Shown: positions 53,310-63,432, counted from the stretch's first letter. The stretch is 64,000 bases of DNA from Bacteroidota bacterium (GCA_022567305.1 JADFHF010000005.1:79966-143965), one strand, 5' to 3'. Notes: a model not told the origin generated them from the sequence alone. Program-made: numbers and translations.

Positions 53310-55421
53310 ATGGATGTAAAAAAATGGGCTTTATTACCTGCCGTGCTGACTGTCTTCGTCTTTCTCACCTTCATTGCAGGATGTGGATCGAATGAGCCCG
53401 GGTCCGGAGATCCGGGGTGGATAGATTTAGAACGACTCCTGAACTCGGATAACGAGCTGGAAAACTGGATGTCGTTGGGCCGCGACTTTCAACAGCAGCA
53501 CTATTCCCCGGCTGATCAGATTAATACCGCGAATGTCAGCGAACTCGGACTGGCATGGGAATATGATGCACGCACGCCGAGAGGTCGAGTGAATAGAGGA
53601 TTCGAAGCCGTCCCGATTGTCGTTGACGGCATCATGTACACGTCCGGTCCTTGGAGCATCGTCTACGCTATTGATGCAAAGACCGGTGAAGAGATCTGGA
53701 CGTATGACCCCGAAGTGGACGGGGCGTTTGCCCGCGCTGAATGTTGCGACATCGTAAACAGAGGCGTGCAGGTGTGGAAGGGCCGCGTCTACGTAGCCAC
53801 TTTTGACGGGTATCTCGTGTCGATGGACGCAGGAAGCGGCCTCGTGCTCTGGCGAGTCGACACGTTCGTCGACCGGACGCGCGGTTACAGTATTACCGGT
53901 GCGCCCCAAATAGCAGGGAATGTCATCGTGATCGGCAATGGCGGAGCCGATTTTGGCGTTCGAGGCTACATAACCGCCTACGATCTAACTACGGGAGTCG
54001 AGGAATGGCGATTTTTTATGGTTCCCGGAGATCCTGAGAACGGCTATGAACACCCCGAAATGGAATTCGCCGCCGAGACATGGGATCCGGATTCAGACTG
54101 GGAATCGGGTGGAGGCGGAACGGCATGGGGACAATTTGCCTACGATCCTCATTTGAATCTGCTCTATGTAGGCACGGGAAATTCCACCCCCTACCCGATC
54201 TGGTTCAGAAGTCCGTCGGGGGGAGATAACCTGTTTCTCGCATCCATTCTCGCCATAAATCCTGACACAGGCACGTTGGTCTGGTATTACCAGACAACCC
54301 CTGGAGAAATTTGGGACTACACCGTCACGCAGAACCTTGTGCTGGCCGACCTGGAAATCGACGGGTCGTCAAGACAGGTTCTCATGGTAGCGCCAAAAAA
54401 TGGGTTCCTCTACGTGCTGGATCGCGAAACTGGCGAGCTACTCACGGCCGACAACTTCGTTCGAGTAACCTGGGCGACTCATATTGACATGGACTCGGGC
54501 AGGCCCGTGCTCACAGAACAAGGGAACTATGAGGACGAACCCAAATGGGTATTTCCGTGGGATATCGGAGCGCACAGTTGGCAACAGATGAGCTATAGCC
54601 CGCAGACGGAGCTGGTGTATATCCCTGCAATAGATGCTGGCATGCTCTACACCTCCTTCGATGAATACTCGTTTCGACCCGGTGAGTGGAACGTCGGAAT
54701 CTATTATCTGGCAGATTCGCTGAAGTCGGAGTTGTTGGTCGCCAGAGATCCAGTCACTCAAGAGGAAATCTGGAGCGTTGATTTAGAGGGCGTTGGAAAC
54801 GGAGGTGTGCTTTCGACCGGAGGTAATCTGGTATTCCAGGGAAATGCGAATGGCAATTTCGTAGCCCACCGAGCGGACACGGGTGAAATTCTCCATCAGA
54901 TTCCGACCGGTACCGGAATTATGGCGGCCCCGATCACGTACGTGATAGAAGGTGAACAGTATGTGGCGGTCATGGCAGGTTTCGGTGGGGCATTACTGGA
55001 CTACTTTATCGAGGAAAATGCAGCGGCCACGTACGAAAATTACGGTCGCATCCTGGCCTTCAAACTAAACGGTTCCGAAGTCCCGCTACCACCGAAACGT
55101 GTTCTTCCGGATATCTCCGAGCCACCCGCGAGGTCGCTTTCAGACGAATCGGTTACAAAGGGGGGCAATCTATATGGAGAATTTTGCGCGGTATGTCATG
55201 GAGGGATAGGCGGAGAGCGAATTTCTTTGTACCCGAGTCTTATTCGAATGGCATCCAACACGCACGAGCAATTCAATCAGATTCTTCTTGAAGGATTGTA
55301 TGAATTCAATGGTATGGCAAATTGGTCTGATATCTTGACGGAGGAAGACGCTGACGCCATTCACGATTACCTCGTGTCCGAGCAGAAATCGGCCTGGCGA
55401 AAACAAGAAAATCTGAACTGA
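53310..55421 (+). CDS. PQQ-dependent alcohol dehydrogenase fused to cytochrome c
   Basis: 703 aa lipoprotein (lipobox FIAGC). An eight-bladed PQQ propeller with WEYDARTPRG, VYAIDAKTGEEIWTYD blades, and the vicinal disulfide Cys145-Cys146 (ARAECCDIVNRG) typical of methanol/ethanol dehydrogenases. The C-terminal 80 residues are a cytochrome c with CAVCHGG (Cys626, Cys629, His630) and a distal Met in FNGMANW. Quinohaemoprotein type: oxidises an alcohol in the periplasm and feeds the respiratory chain. First gene of a four-gene operon with symporter, peptidase and amidohydrolase. Confidence 0.93.
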   Translation: MDVKKWALLPAVLTVFVFLTFIAGCGSNEPGSGDPGWIDLERLLNSDNELENWMSLGRDFQQQHYSPADQINTANVSELGLAWEYDARTPRGRVNRGFEAVPIVVDGIMYTSGPWSIVYAIDAKTGEEIWTYDPEVDGAFARAECCDIVNRGVQVWKGRVYVATFDGYLVSMDAGSGLVLWRVDTFVDRTRGYSITGAPQIAGNVIVIGNGGADFGVRGYITAYDLTTGVEEWRFFMVPGDPENGYEHPEMEFAAETWDPDSDWESGGGGTAWGQFAYDPHLNLLYVGTGNSTPYPIWFRSPSGGDNLFLASILAINPDTGTLVWYYQTTPGEIWDYTVTQNLVLADLEIDGSSRQVLMVAPKNGFLYVLDRETGELLTADNFVRVTWATHIDMDSGRPVLTEQGNYEDEPKWVFPWDIGAHSWQQMSYSPQTELVYIPAIDAGMLYTSFDEYSFRPGEWNVGIYYLADSLKSELLVARDPVTQEEIWSVDLEGVGNGGVLSTGGNLVFQGNANGNFVAHRADTGEILHQIPTGTGIMAAPITYVIEGEQYVAVMAGFGGALLDYFIEENAAATYENYGRILAFKLNGSEVPLPPKRVLPDISEPPARSLSDESVTKGGNLYGEFCAVCHGGIGGERISLYPSLIRMASNTHEQFNQILLEGLYEFNGMANWSDILTEEDADAIHDYLVSEQKSAWRKQENLN

Positions 55422-55433
55422 GCCTCGAGATCC

Positions 55434-57110
55434 GTGCTAGCAACCATTGATTGGGTCCTGATCGGCGTCTATTTCCTTCTTCTAACGGGCATCGTTTGGT
55501 GGTCCTCACGAAAACAACACACGTCAGAAGACTACTTCCTGGCCGGAAGAAACATCGCCTGGTTCGCCGTCGGAGCTTCTCTCTTCGCGTCGAACATTGG
55601 GTCCGAACATATTGTCGGTCTGGCGGGCGGCGGCGCGATCAATGGCATGGCGCAGGCTCACTGGGAGCTGCACGCCTGGATCATGATCATGCTGGGATGG
55701 ATTTTCGTACCGTTCTATTACAGGGCGAAGGTCTTTACAATGCCCGAGTTCCTGGAAAAAAGGTTCAACAGCGCTACGCGGTGGATTCTTTCGATCGTCT
55801 CGCTCATCGCGTATGTGTTTACGAAAGTCTCCGTGACGGTATATGCAGGAGCGCTCGTATTTCGCACGCTCCTACCCGACGCATTTGGAACTCCTGACGA
55901 TGCTTTCTGGGTCGGTGCATTTACGACGGTCATTCTGACGGGAATTTATACGGTATTCGGAGGGCTCAGGGCGGTCGTTTATACGGAGGTCATGCAAACC
56001 GGCCTGCTCCTCGTCGGGTCGATCTTGATCACGTATTTCGGGCTCCAGGAATTGGGTGGATGGGGAGAGCTCAAAGCCATACTGGCCCAGAACAAAGAAC
56101 AGTTCGCGCTCTGGCGACCGAATTCCGATCCGGTTTTTCCGTGGCTCGGTGTCATGATCGCCTCCCCGATCGTTGGGATCTGGTATTGGTGTACCGATCA
56201 GTACATCGTTCAGCGTACCCTCGCCGCCAGGTCGCTCCGTGACGCCCGCCGAGGAGCCATTTTTGGCGGGTTTTTGAAAGTTTGGCCGGTGCTCATTTTC
56301 CTGGTACCGGGTATGATCGGATATGCGCTTCAATCCAAAGGTCTTCTCGTGATCTCCCACGGGCGGGATGGCAAAATGATGGGAGACATGGTGTTTCCTA
56401 CGATGGTCGCAAATTTACTACCGGTAGGGCTCCGGGGATTGGTGGTTGGAGGTCTTTTGTCCGCACTCATGAGTTCGCTGGCTGCACTTTTCAACTCCTG
56501 CGCTACGCTTTTCACGGTGGACATCTATGAAAAACTCAAACCGGGGAAATCCGAATCTCATCTGGTGAACGTTGGGCGGGTCGCAACTACGGTCGTTGTG
56601 ATCCTCGGCCTGCTCTGGATCCCGATCATGAAACAGATGGCAGAGGGAAACAGCGGACTCTACAACTATCTCCAGAACGTTCAGGGATTTTTAGCTCCGC
56701 CCATCACGGCCGTCTTTCTTTTAGGTCTCTTCAATAAGAGAATCAATGCGAACGGGGCCTTTTGGGGGATGGTCATTGGATTTGTGTTGGGAATGTTCAA
56801 ACTAACGGTACAGACACTTACCCAGAGCGGTTTATTGGACCCGTCGACGGTTTTAGGAGCCATTGGTGCATTCAACGGGTACTACTTTGCCGGTATACTT
56901 TTTTTAGTCGCTGTGACTATCATCATCGCAGTCTCATATGCAACCGACCCCCCACCTGAAGAAAAAATTCGCGGCCTCACCTTTTCCATGATCTCCGACC
57001 GCGATCGAAAAGAGAATCGAGACAGCTGGAACTGGAGGGATGTTGCCGGAAGCGTGATTGTACTTGGTCTTGTTCTGGGAGTCTATCTTTACTTTAGTTT
57101 TTGGATTTAA
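55434..57110 (+). CDS. Sodium/solute symporter (SSS family)
   Basis: 558 aa from GTG 55434, 12 bp after the quinoprotein stop. About 13 to 14 helices. Family motifs: SSRKQHTSEDYFLAGRNIAWF and GASLFASNIGSEHIVGLAGG in the first helices, DQYIVQRTLAARSLRDARRG further on. SglT/SLC5-like in type; substrate not fixed by sequence. It would import the product of the extracellular enzymes of the operon with Na+. Confidence 0.92.
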   Translation: MLATIDWVLIGVYFLLLTGIVWWSSRKQHTSEDYFLAGRNIAWFAVGASLFASNIGSEHIVGLAGGGAINGMAQAHWELHAWIMIMLGWIFVPFYYRAKVFTMPEFLEKRFNSATRWILSIVSLIAYVFTKVSVTVYAGALVFRTLLPDAFGTPDDAFWVGAFTTVILTGIYTVFGGLRAVVYTEVMQTGLLLVGSILITYFGLQELGGWGELKAILAQNKEQFALWRPNSDPVFPWLGVMIASPIVGIWYWCTDQYIVQRTLAARSLRDARRGAIFGGFLKVWPVLIFLVPGMIGYALQSKGLLVISHGRDGKMMGDMVFPTMVANLLPVGLRGLVVGGLLSALMSSLAALFNSCATLFTVDIYEKLKPGKSESHLVNVGRVATTVVVILGLLWIPIMKQMAEGNSGLYNYLQNVQGFLAPPITAVFLLGLFNKRINANGAFWGMVIGFVLGMFKLTVQTLTQSGLLDPSTVLGAIGAFNGYYFAGILFLVAVTIIIAVSYATDPPPEEKIRGLTFSMISDRDRKENRDSWNWRDVAGSVIVLGLVLGVYLYFSFWI

Positions 57111-57130
57111 CGAATCCACTATGTTCTAAC

Positions 57131-58255
57131 ATGATGAATCGCATTTCCACTTCCTTGCTCTTCGCGTTTGCATTCGTATTTCTTGTCGGTTGCGAGCCGT
57201 GGGGAGAGGATAAACCGTTCGTCTTCGACGCTCCCTGGGAGCTTGTCGACGCCCCCGCCGTGGGCGAGGAGATCCGGGTTCTTCTCTATCATGATATGGA
57301 GGGGCTTGCCGGTCAGGACGATCCGAGGACATTTAGTTTCTCAAAACCACAGTATCCAGAGGGCCAGGAAATGTTGGCCGCAGATATCAATGCAGTGGTC
57401 GACGGCCTTTTCGCAGGCGGTGCCACGGTGGTACACATTGTTGACGGACATGGTAGTGGTAACCCCGATCCGGATCTCAGGACGGATCTACTTGACCCAC
57501 GTGCTCAACAGGTTTTTCGGGACGAATATTTTGACGCGTATTTCGACCTCACCGAAGATGACGTATATGACGCTGTAGGGGTTGTCGGTATGCATGCCAA
57601 AACCGGAAGCGGTGGGTTTGCTTCCCACACCTACACACTGGGTATTGATTTTCTCCTTAACGGTCAATCGATTACTGAAACAGAGCTCGTCGGACTTTCG
57701 TGGGGTCGAGCTAACGTGCCTCTGATCTTTGCGTCGGGTGATGATCGCCTTGAAAATGATCTTCGAACCATGCCCTGGATCGAATTCGCCCAGGTAAAAA
57801 CTGCAACCAGCGCTTCTACCGCGGATCTGAGACCGGTCGACGAAGCCCACGCAGACATGCGTGAAGCCGCTAAGCGTGCCATAGAAAATCTGGCAAACGC
57901 TAAGGTGATGAAGGTTATTACACCCGTTCGAACGACCCTTCGCGCCGTCCAACCCGCCAGCCTTAAACTCCTGGAAGGAGTTCCAGGCATCAATTACGGA
58001 GAGGGCAGCGCCACATTTATTGCCGGCAGCATGCAGGAAGCTTACGACGGATTCGTCGCATTGGTTGGCGTAGCAACCAAAAATTACGTACGTCTTCTCT
58101 ACGAAAATTTGAGCGCACACCCAAGCGGACCGGAAATCATGAGTGCATACCGGGATTCCCTGTTCTTGCGCTGGTTCGACGTCGAATCGGAACGATGGCA
58201 GCCAGAGCCGGAAGAAACTTCAGCCACTCCCGGACGAGGCCATGGCTATCGGTAG
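57131..58255 (+). CDS. M55-family D-aminopeptidase, lipoprotein
   Basis: 374 aa from the ATG at 57131 (a second ATG follows directly). Lipobox LVGC. The DppA-like zinc site is visible: LLYHDMEGL, VVHIVDGHGSGNPDPD, VVGMHAKTGSGGF; these supply the Asp/Glu/His ligands. DppA-type peptidases cleave D-amino acids from short peptides such as D-Ala-D-Ala, but here the protein is in the envelope rather than the cytoplasm. Third gene of the operon. Confidence 0.88.
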   Translation: MMNRISTSLLFAFAFVFLVGCEPWGEDKPFVFDAPWELVDAPAVGEEIRVLLYHDMEGLAGQDDPRTFSFSKPQYPEGQEMLAADINAVVDGLFAGGATVVHIVDGHGSGNPDPDLRTDLLDPRAQQVFRDEYFDAYFDLTEDDVYDAVGVVGMHAKTGSGGFASHTYTLGIDFLLNGQSITETELVGLSWGRANVPLIFASGDDRLENDLRTMPWIEFAQVKTATSASTADLRPVDEAHADMREAAKRAIENLANAKVMKVITPVRTTLRAVQPASLKLLEGVPGINYGEGSATFIAGSMQEAYDGFVALVGVATKNYVRLLYENLSAHPSGPEIMSAYRDSLFLRWFDVESERWQPEPEETSATPGRGHGYR

Positions 58256-58303
58256 GCACTGACGGACCGCTTAGTCGTAAGGAGCGTTCCCATCCCACCA
58301 AAT

Positions 58304-58363
58304 CGTATTCAACATCGTATTCAGCAACGTATTCAGCAACGTATTCAGCAACGTATTCAATAA
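58304..58363. repeat. 12-bp tandem repeat abutting the amidohydrolase start
   Basis: Five head-to-tail units of CGTATTCAGCAA (first CGTATTCAACAT, last CGTATTCAATAA; the three in the middle identical) end exactly at the A of the ATG at 58363. Since 12 is a multiple of 3, copy-number changes would not shift a frame but would alter spacing to the start codon and any ribosome-binding site. The rest of the 107-bp gap holds no gene. Confidence 0.93.
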
Positions 58364-60081
58364 TGTCTCGCATCAGTTGTGTCTTAGTAATTCTCTTGCT
58401 TCTCAGTGGCTGCTCCAATTCGGACCTTTCGGTAAAAGCCGATTTGGTTTTGAGGGGCGGAAAAATTGCTACAGTCGATTCCGAACAACCCGAAGCCGAA
58501 GCGATCGCCATTAAGGCAGATACTATTTTGGCGGTCGGTTCCAATGCGGAAATTGCCGCACTTGTTGGCTCCGATACAGAAATCATCGAACTAAATGGGC
58601 GACTCGCGATCCCCGGGTTCATTGAAGGACACGGTCATTTCATGGGCATCGGGAGGGCGAAAATGATGCTCGATCTCATGTCCGTGAGAAGCTGGGGAGA
58701 GATCGTAGATATGGTAGCGGAAGCGGCGGAAGAAGCTGAGCCGGGGCAATGGATTGAAGGAAGAGGCTGGCACCAGGAGAAATGGGACCGCGTACCCGAG
58801 GGCGCCGTCGAAGGGAATCCCACGCATCAAACGCTGAGCGCCGTTTCGCCAAACAATCCCGTATATCTGGGTCACGCGAGCGGTCATGCTGCGTTTGTGA
58901 ATGCAGAAGCCATGCGGCTTGGCGGCATCAGCGCCGAGACACCGAATCCGAATGGAGGTGAAATCCTTCACGACGCCCGCGGAGAGCCAACCGGAATGCT
59001 TCGCGAAACCGCGCAACGCCTGGTGAGTCGTGCCCGATCAGAAGCCCGACAACAGATGACCGAAGAAGAACTCGAAACCGAATCCAGAACCCGAGCCCGT
59101 CTCGCAGCAGACGAAGTCCTCTCTAATGGGATTACATCGTTTCATGATGCGGGCGTCGGATTCGGAACCATAGATCTTTTTAAAGAGCTCGCAGATGCCG
59201 GTGAATTGCCCGTTCGCCTATACGTGATGGCGCGTTGGGACGCCAATACTATGGCTGACCGAATTGAAGACCTCTATATGGTCGGCTATGGCGACAACCA
59301 TCTGACGATTAGATCCATCAAACAAAGTCTGGATGGGGCACTCGGGTCACATGGAGCCTGGCTTCTTGAACCATATGACGACATGCCGAGCAGCAGAGGA
59401 CTGAATACGCTTCCCATGGATTCCGTGCGAGCGGTGGCTGCGATGGCCATCGCGAACGGCTTCCAGCTAAATATTCACGCGATCGGCGACCGCGGCAATC
59501 GCGAAGTTCTCGACGTTTACGAGCAAGTATTCGCAGCAAATCCAGACAAGACTGACTTGCGCTGGAGAATCGAGCACAGCCAGCACTTGCATCCCGACGA
59601 CATCCCCCGATTCGGACAACTCGGTGTTATCGCCGCCATGCAGGGGATCCACTGCACGTCCGATGCTCCATGGATCATTAAGAGATTGGGGCCGAAGCGT
59701 GCTCAGGAGGGCGCATATGTCTGGCAAAGCCTCTGGGAAACCGGCGCCACGGTTGCAAACGGTACTGATGCTCCAGTCGAAAAGGTAAGTCCGATCGCAA
59801 GTTACTATGCAACCGTATCAAGGAAACTGGCCGATGGCACCGTCTTTTATCCCGAACAACGATTGTCTCGCGAGCAAGCGCTTCAATCCTATACGCTCAA
59901 CAATGCCTACGCCGCGTTTGAGGAAGACATCAAAGGCTCCCTTACCGTCGGAAAACTGGCAGACATCACGGTCTTGTCGAAAGATATTCTAACGATTGAG
60001 GAAGATGAGATCCCGACGACTGAAATCGTGTACACCATCGTCGGCGGAAAGGTGCTTTACGAAAACCCGAACTCGAACTAG
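58363..60081 (+). CDS. Amidohydrolase-3 (YtcJ-like) lipoprotein
   Basis: 572 aa from ATG 58363, which yields a lipoprotein signal (LLLLSGC). Upstream in-frame codons translate the tandem repeat and are not believed to be coding. Metal-site pattern of the amidohydrolase-3 family: GFIEGHGHFMG, SFHDAGVG, NIHAIGDRGN, IEHSQHLHPDD and NGTDAPVEKV. It hydrolyses amide or imide bonds, possibly N-acyl D-amino acids in view of the adjoining D-aminopeptidase. Last gene of the operon. Confidence 0.9.
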   Translation: MSRISCVLVILLLLSGCSNSDLSVKADLVLRGGKIATVDSEQPEAEAIAIKADTILAVGSNAEIAALVGSDTEIIELNGRLAIPGFIEGHGHFMGIGRAKMMLDLMSVRSWGEIVDMVAEAAEEAEPGQWIEGRGWHQEKWDRVPEGAVEGNPTHQTLSAVSPNNPVYLGHASGHAAFVNAEAMRLGGISAETPNPNGGEILHDARGEPTGMLRETAQRLVSRARSEARQQMTEEELETESRTRARLAADEVLSNGITSFHDAGVGFGTIDLFKELADAGELPVRLYVMARWDANTMADRIEDLYMVGYGDNHLTIRSIKQSLDGALGSHGAWLLEPYDDMPSSRGLNTLPMDSVRAVAAMAIANGFQLNIHAIGDRGNREVLDVYEQVFAANPDKTDLRWRIEHSQHLHPDDIPRFGQLGVIAAMQGIHCTSDAPWIIKRLGPKRAQEGAYVWQSLWETGATVANGTDAPVEKVSPIASYYATVSRKLADGTVFYPEQRLSREQALQSYTLNNAYAAFEEDIKGSLTVGKLADITVLSKDILTIEEDEIPTTEIVYTIVGGKVLYENPNSN

Positions 60082-60101
60082 CCCTCTCCAGCTCGGGCGG
60101 G

Positions 60102-61034
60102 TTAAGACGAGTAATCCGCCACAAACCAGCGAAAGATGGTAGAAGCGGCCTGGCCCCGAAGTCGATAGGATTCGTCTCGTTTTACCAGATAAAGGAAACG
60201 AAATATAACGGCTCGGATTCCGAATCCGATGACACCCATGACGCGGTTATACTGCGAAAGTGCCACGCTGTGATGTCGTTCGATGAACCGGAGCGCGCTG
60301 CGTTGTTGGATGATTTGCTGCTCTGCATAGTCTTCCAGAGAAGTACTCGCGCCGCCATGATGCATGACCATAGCCGATCTCAGGAAATAGGTTTTGTATC
60401 CGCGTTTTTTTAGCTGATAGCACAGCTCCCTTTCTTCTGCATACAGGAAATACGATTCGTCCCAACCTCCGGACTCCCGAAAAGCATCCCGACGAACGGC
60501 CAGCGCACACCCCTTAACCGTTTCGACCTCTCGGGTTATTTTCGGCGAGCCCGCATCTCGTTCGAACGATGGACTGAATAGAGCATGGAGCGGGAGGTAG
60601 TGTTTGAACAAAGTGCCGACTGAAATCAACCAGGTGATGCTCTGCTGATCGGTGCCATCGGGATTGATGATATGAGGACCCACAGCTCCGACACGACCAT
60701 TTTCTATCAAAAAACGGTAAATCTCACCAACGGCGCCCGATTGCGTTTCGGTATCTGGATTCAGAAAGAAGAGCACTTCGCCCGTCGCCATTTCTGCACC
60801 GATATTGTTCGCGGCCGAAAATCCACGATTTGATTCCAGAGAAACGATTTTTATTTGCTGGGCATCATCGGATGCGTAGAGCTGAGACAACTTCGCGCCA
60901 CTCTCGTCCGGAGAATTGTTATCGACAATGATCACTTCCTGATCGATCTCAGGCGAAGACGTTCGCACGGTATTGACGGCTGCCCGAGTCAGTTCAAACG
61001 TGTTGTAACTCACTATGATGGTTGAAACCTGCAT
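60102..61034 (-). CDS. GT2 family glycosyltransferase (rhamnosyltransferase-like)
   Basis: 310 aa. GT-A fold with STIIVSYNTFELTRAAV, IIVDNNSPDESGAKL, NPDTETQSG (DxD-like metal site) and KGCALAVRRDAFRESGGWDE, followed by FLYAEERELCYQLKKRGY. This is the WbbL/rhamnosyl group; it adds a sugar to a lipid-linked chain at the inner membrane. Last gene of the glycan set, 27 bp after the flippase. Confidence 0.88.
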   Translation of the reverse strand: MQVSTIIVSYNTFELTRAAVNTVRTSSPEIDQEVIIVDNNSPDESGAKLSQLYASDDAQQIKIVSLESNRGFSAANNIGAEMATGEVLFFLNPDTETQSGAVGEIYRFLIENGRVGAVGPHIINPDGTDQQSITWLISVGTLFKHYLPLHALFSPSFERDAGSPKITREVETVKGCALAVRRDAFRESGGWDESYFLYAEERELCYQLKKRGYKTYFLRSAMVMHHGGASTSLEDYAEQQIIQQRSALRFIERHHSVALSQYNRVMGVIGFGIRAVIFRFLYLVKRDESYRLRGQAASTIFRWFVADYSS

Positions 61035-61061
61035 GCAGGCAAACGCTTGATCGCGACCGGG

Positions 61062-62306
61062 CTAGGAAGCACTCTCAGAGTGCCCTTTTCTCGGAAGTAA
61101 AGTGATAAACGATACGGCTACGAACACTTCAGTGGCAATGGTGGCATATGAAGCTCCGGTAGCTGACAACGAAGGAATGAGAACGAAATTCAATCCGATA
61201 TTGAGGAACGCTGCGAATCCCAATACCCATGCCAGCTTCTTTTGAAGATCACTTGCCGTCATGATAGTGCTCATCAACGAGTTAACGGAGGCCACAGGTA
61301 CTGCCCAGACGAGAATTCTCAGCAGGGCAATCGCGGGTTCAGCATCCACCGTCGGGTCCATACTTTGAACAATGAGCGGTGCAAACGCGAAGACCAATAA
61401 TGCCAACAAAAAACTGGCTCCGAATAATCCAATAATACCTTTTTGAGAGAGTGTTTTGAACCGGCTAAATCCGGAAACGAAAAGGTGCGAAAGACGAGGT
61501 AGCAGGATGGCGGTGACCATGGCCGGAACGATGAAAAGGGCTTCAGTAATTCGAAATGCGATGGCATATTGACCCGTTGGAAGCTCACCTTTCATGGCTT
61601 CGATCATCACGCTGTCGGTACGGAAGTAAAGCAACACGAATACGCTGGCCAAACCCAGCGGAATGGCCTGCGGCATGGCCCTCTTGAAAAATGATGGGTC
61701 GATCAAGGACACGCTCATCCTGGCAAAATCCTTGATCACCCATCGAAAGTTCAAGAGGAACGTGAGTAGGATTCCGATTGTCATACCGAGCAATACGCCC
61801 GTGGCCGTTCGGTCATAGACGAGCGCCAGAGACCCGCACGTCACAACCAATAATTTTTCTACTACGGTTGATATGGCCTCATATTCGAATCGCTCGTGGG
61901 ACCGAAATAGCGTTCGACAATATTCCGTTACGTTCATGAACAGGATATATGTGCCTGCAAAAAGCGCCATGATCAGGATCGCCTGATTTCCCAAAATCAA
62001 TTCGATGGCCAGTCCAATGGCGATCGCCAACACCGAAGCTGAAAGCCGATATGGCAGAAAGTTTGAAAAGAAGAGTGTGGACTTGCCAGGATCGCGGGCG
62101 ACCTCTCGTATCGAATACGAAGATGTCCCCAACGTGAGCACACCGTTGACAATGCCCATCAGGGCCAATGTCGCCGTCATCAGCCCATATTCTCTGAGTC
62201 CGATAAACCGAATACAGACGTAGGTGATGAACACAAACCAGATCGGTTTGACGAGAAAATTGCCGAGCGTCAGCCAGGTAAGATTTTTAGCAATCTGGTG
62301 AACCAT
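61062..62306 (-). CDS. Oligosaccharide flippase (Wzx-like)
   Basis: 414 aa, about twelve membrane helices. The N-terminus KNLTWLTLGNFLVKPIWFVF and the ATALMGIVNGVLTLGTSSYSI region are typical of the MVF/polysaccharide transporter family. It flips lipid-linked oligosaccharide across the inner membrane. Located 13 bp after the GT4 gene. Confidence 0.87.
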   Translation of the reverse strand: MVHQIAKNLTWLTLGNFLVKPIWFVFITYVCIRFIGLREYGLMTATLALMGIVNGVLTLGTSSYSIREVARDPGKSTLFFSNFLPYRLSASVLAIAIGLAIELILGNQAILIMALFAGTYILFMNVTEYCRTLFRSHERFEYEAISTVVEKLLVVTCGSLALVYDRTATGVLLGMTIGILLTFLLNFRWVIKDFARMSVSLIDPSFFKRAMPQAIPLGLASVFVLLYFRTDSVMIEAMKGELPTGQYAIAFRITEALFIVPAMVTAILLPRLSHLFVSGFSRFKTLSQKGIIGLFGASFLLALLVFAFAPLIVQSMDPTVDAEPAIALLRILVWAVPVASVNSLMSTIMTASDLQKKLAWVLGFAAFLNIGLNFVLIPSLSATGASYATIATEVFVAVSFITLLPRKGHSESAS

Positions 62307-62319
62307 GGACCGTCTCGAA

Positions 62320-63432
62320 TCAAACCTGGGGGTGGATAGAATTGATCAGCGTCACCCACTCCTCTCGAATGACACCTGGATGATAACGCTCCACAAATCG
62401 CCTTCGCGCATTCCTGGAGGTGCTTAGCCATGTCTGATCGTCGGTGAGCCGGCGAACGGCGGCAGCGATCGCGCCTGGATGCTGCGCGGGAACGACAAAG
62501 CCTTCTACACCATCACGTACCAGATTCGGTATCCCCCCCTTGTTAGTTGTGACGATCGGCGCACCTGCTGACATAGCCTCAATGATGCAGAGCGGCTGCG
62601 CTTCATGCAAATAATAGGTTGGAAATACAAATGCGTCGGCTTTCAGATAGAATTGCTTCAGGGTAGCTCGGTCTTCAATCAGTCCATGATGGTGAACGGT
62701 GCGGCCCAGTTCATTGCGTTCGACCAGTTGCTCGAATTCTCTCTTATCCGTATCCGAGTACCAACGTCCTACGAAATCAATTCGAACATCAAGTCCTTGG
62801 TCATTCAGCAGCGTTCCCGCCTGAAGAACGTCCAGATATCCTTTTTCTTTAATCATGTTGCTTAGAAACAGCATTCTGAAGGACCCTTCATTCCGGTTCG
62901 TCGGTTTTTTCTGTACTTCTTCGTCCGAACAAAGAAGACCCGGATCGACCGAGTTGGCGATAACGGATCTCTTATCTGCAGGAATCCATTCTGCACATGC
63001 GCCCGAGAGCCGCTCGTCCGTGAAGACGAAATGGGAAATGTTTTTCACCATTTTTCTTGCTGAGATACGCGTTAGTGGCGCCTGAAAAACGCGAGCAAAC
63101 GATCCCCAGTGAATTACCGCGATGGTTCGATGGCCCTTCAAGTTGGGTAAGACGGTCAATCTATCGCGGTAGTGACCAGCAGCCTGTGGTGAAATGGATG
63201 ACCAGACTATGCATTCGTTTTCTGCGTCTGAGAGCTCTAGCGCCAATCTTCTACCTGACGCTCGATAACTGACCCACTTCTCGGCAATGCCTGTCTCGGG
63301 TGCGACTGACGTGTTGATCCGGGTGATTGTATAGTCAAACTTAAGCATGTCAATGAGTCGCTCCGCCGACAACGACTGACCGTCGGCCGGTGGCGGAAAT
63401 CGGCCAACTACTATGATTCGTGGATTAGACAT
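62320..63432 (-). CDS. GT4 glycosyltransferase
   Basis: 370 aa. GT-B fold: N-terminal RIIVVGRFPPPADGQSLSAE; the donor-site block LFLSNMIKEKGYLDVLQA, then EAQPLCIIEAMSAGAPIVTT with the E-x7-E motif. Sugar donor not determinable. Overlaps the next upstream GT4 gene by 8 bp, so the two are co-translated. Confidence 0.9.
   Translation of the reverse strand: MSNPRIIVVGRFPPPADGQSLSAERLIDMLKFDYTITRINTSVAPETGIAEKWVSYRASGRRLALELSDAENECIVWSSISPQAAGHYRDRLTVLPNLKGHRTIAVIHWGSFARVFQAPLTRISARKMVKNISHFVFTDERLSGACAEWIPADKRSVIANSVDPGLLCSDEEVQKKPTNRNEGSFRMLFLSNMIKEKGYLDVLQAGTLLNDQGLDVRIDFVGRWYSDTDKREFEQLVERNELGRTVHHHGLIEDRATLKQFYLKADAFVFPTYYLHEAQPLCIIEAMSAGAPIVTTNKGGIPNLVRDGVEGFVVPAQHPGAIAAAVRRLTDDQTWLSTSRNARRRFVERYHPGVIREEWVTLINSIHPQV

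Noticed and set aside
58304..58363. A CRISPR-like array of short direct repeats
   Set aside because: The unit is 12 bp with no spacers, and there are no cas genes nearby; it is a simple tandem repeat.
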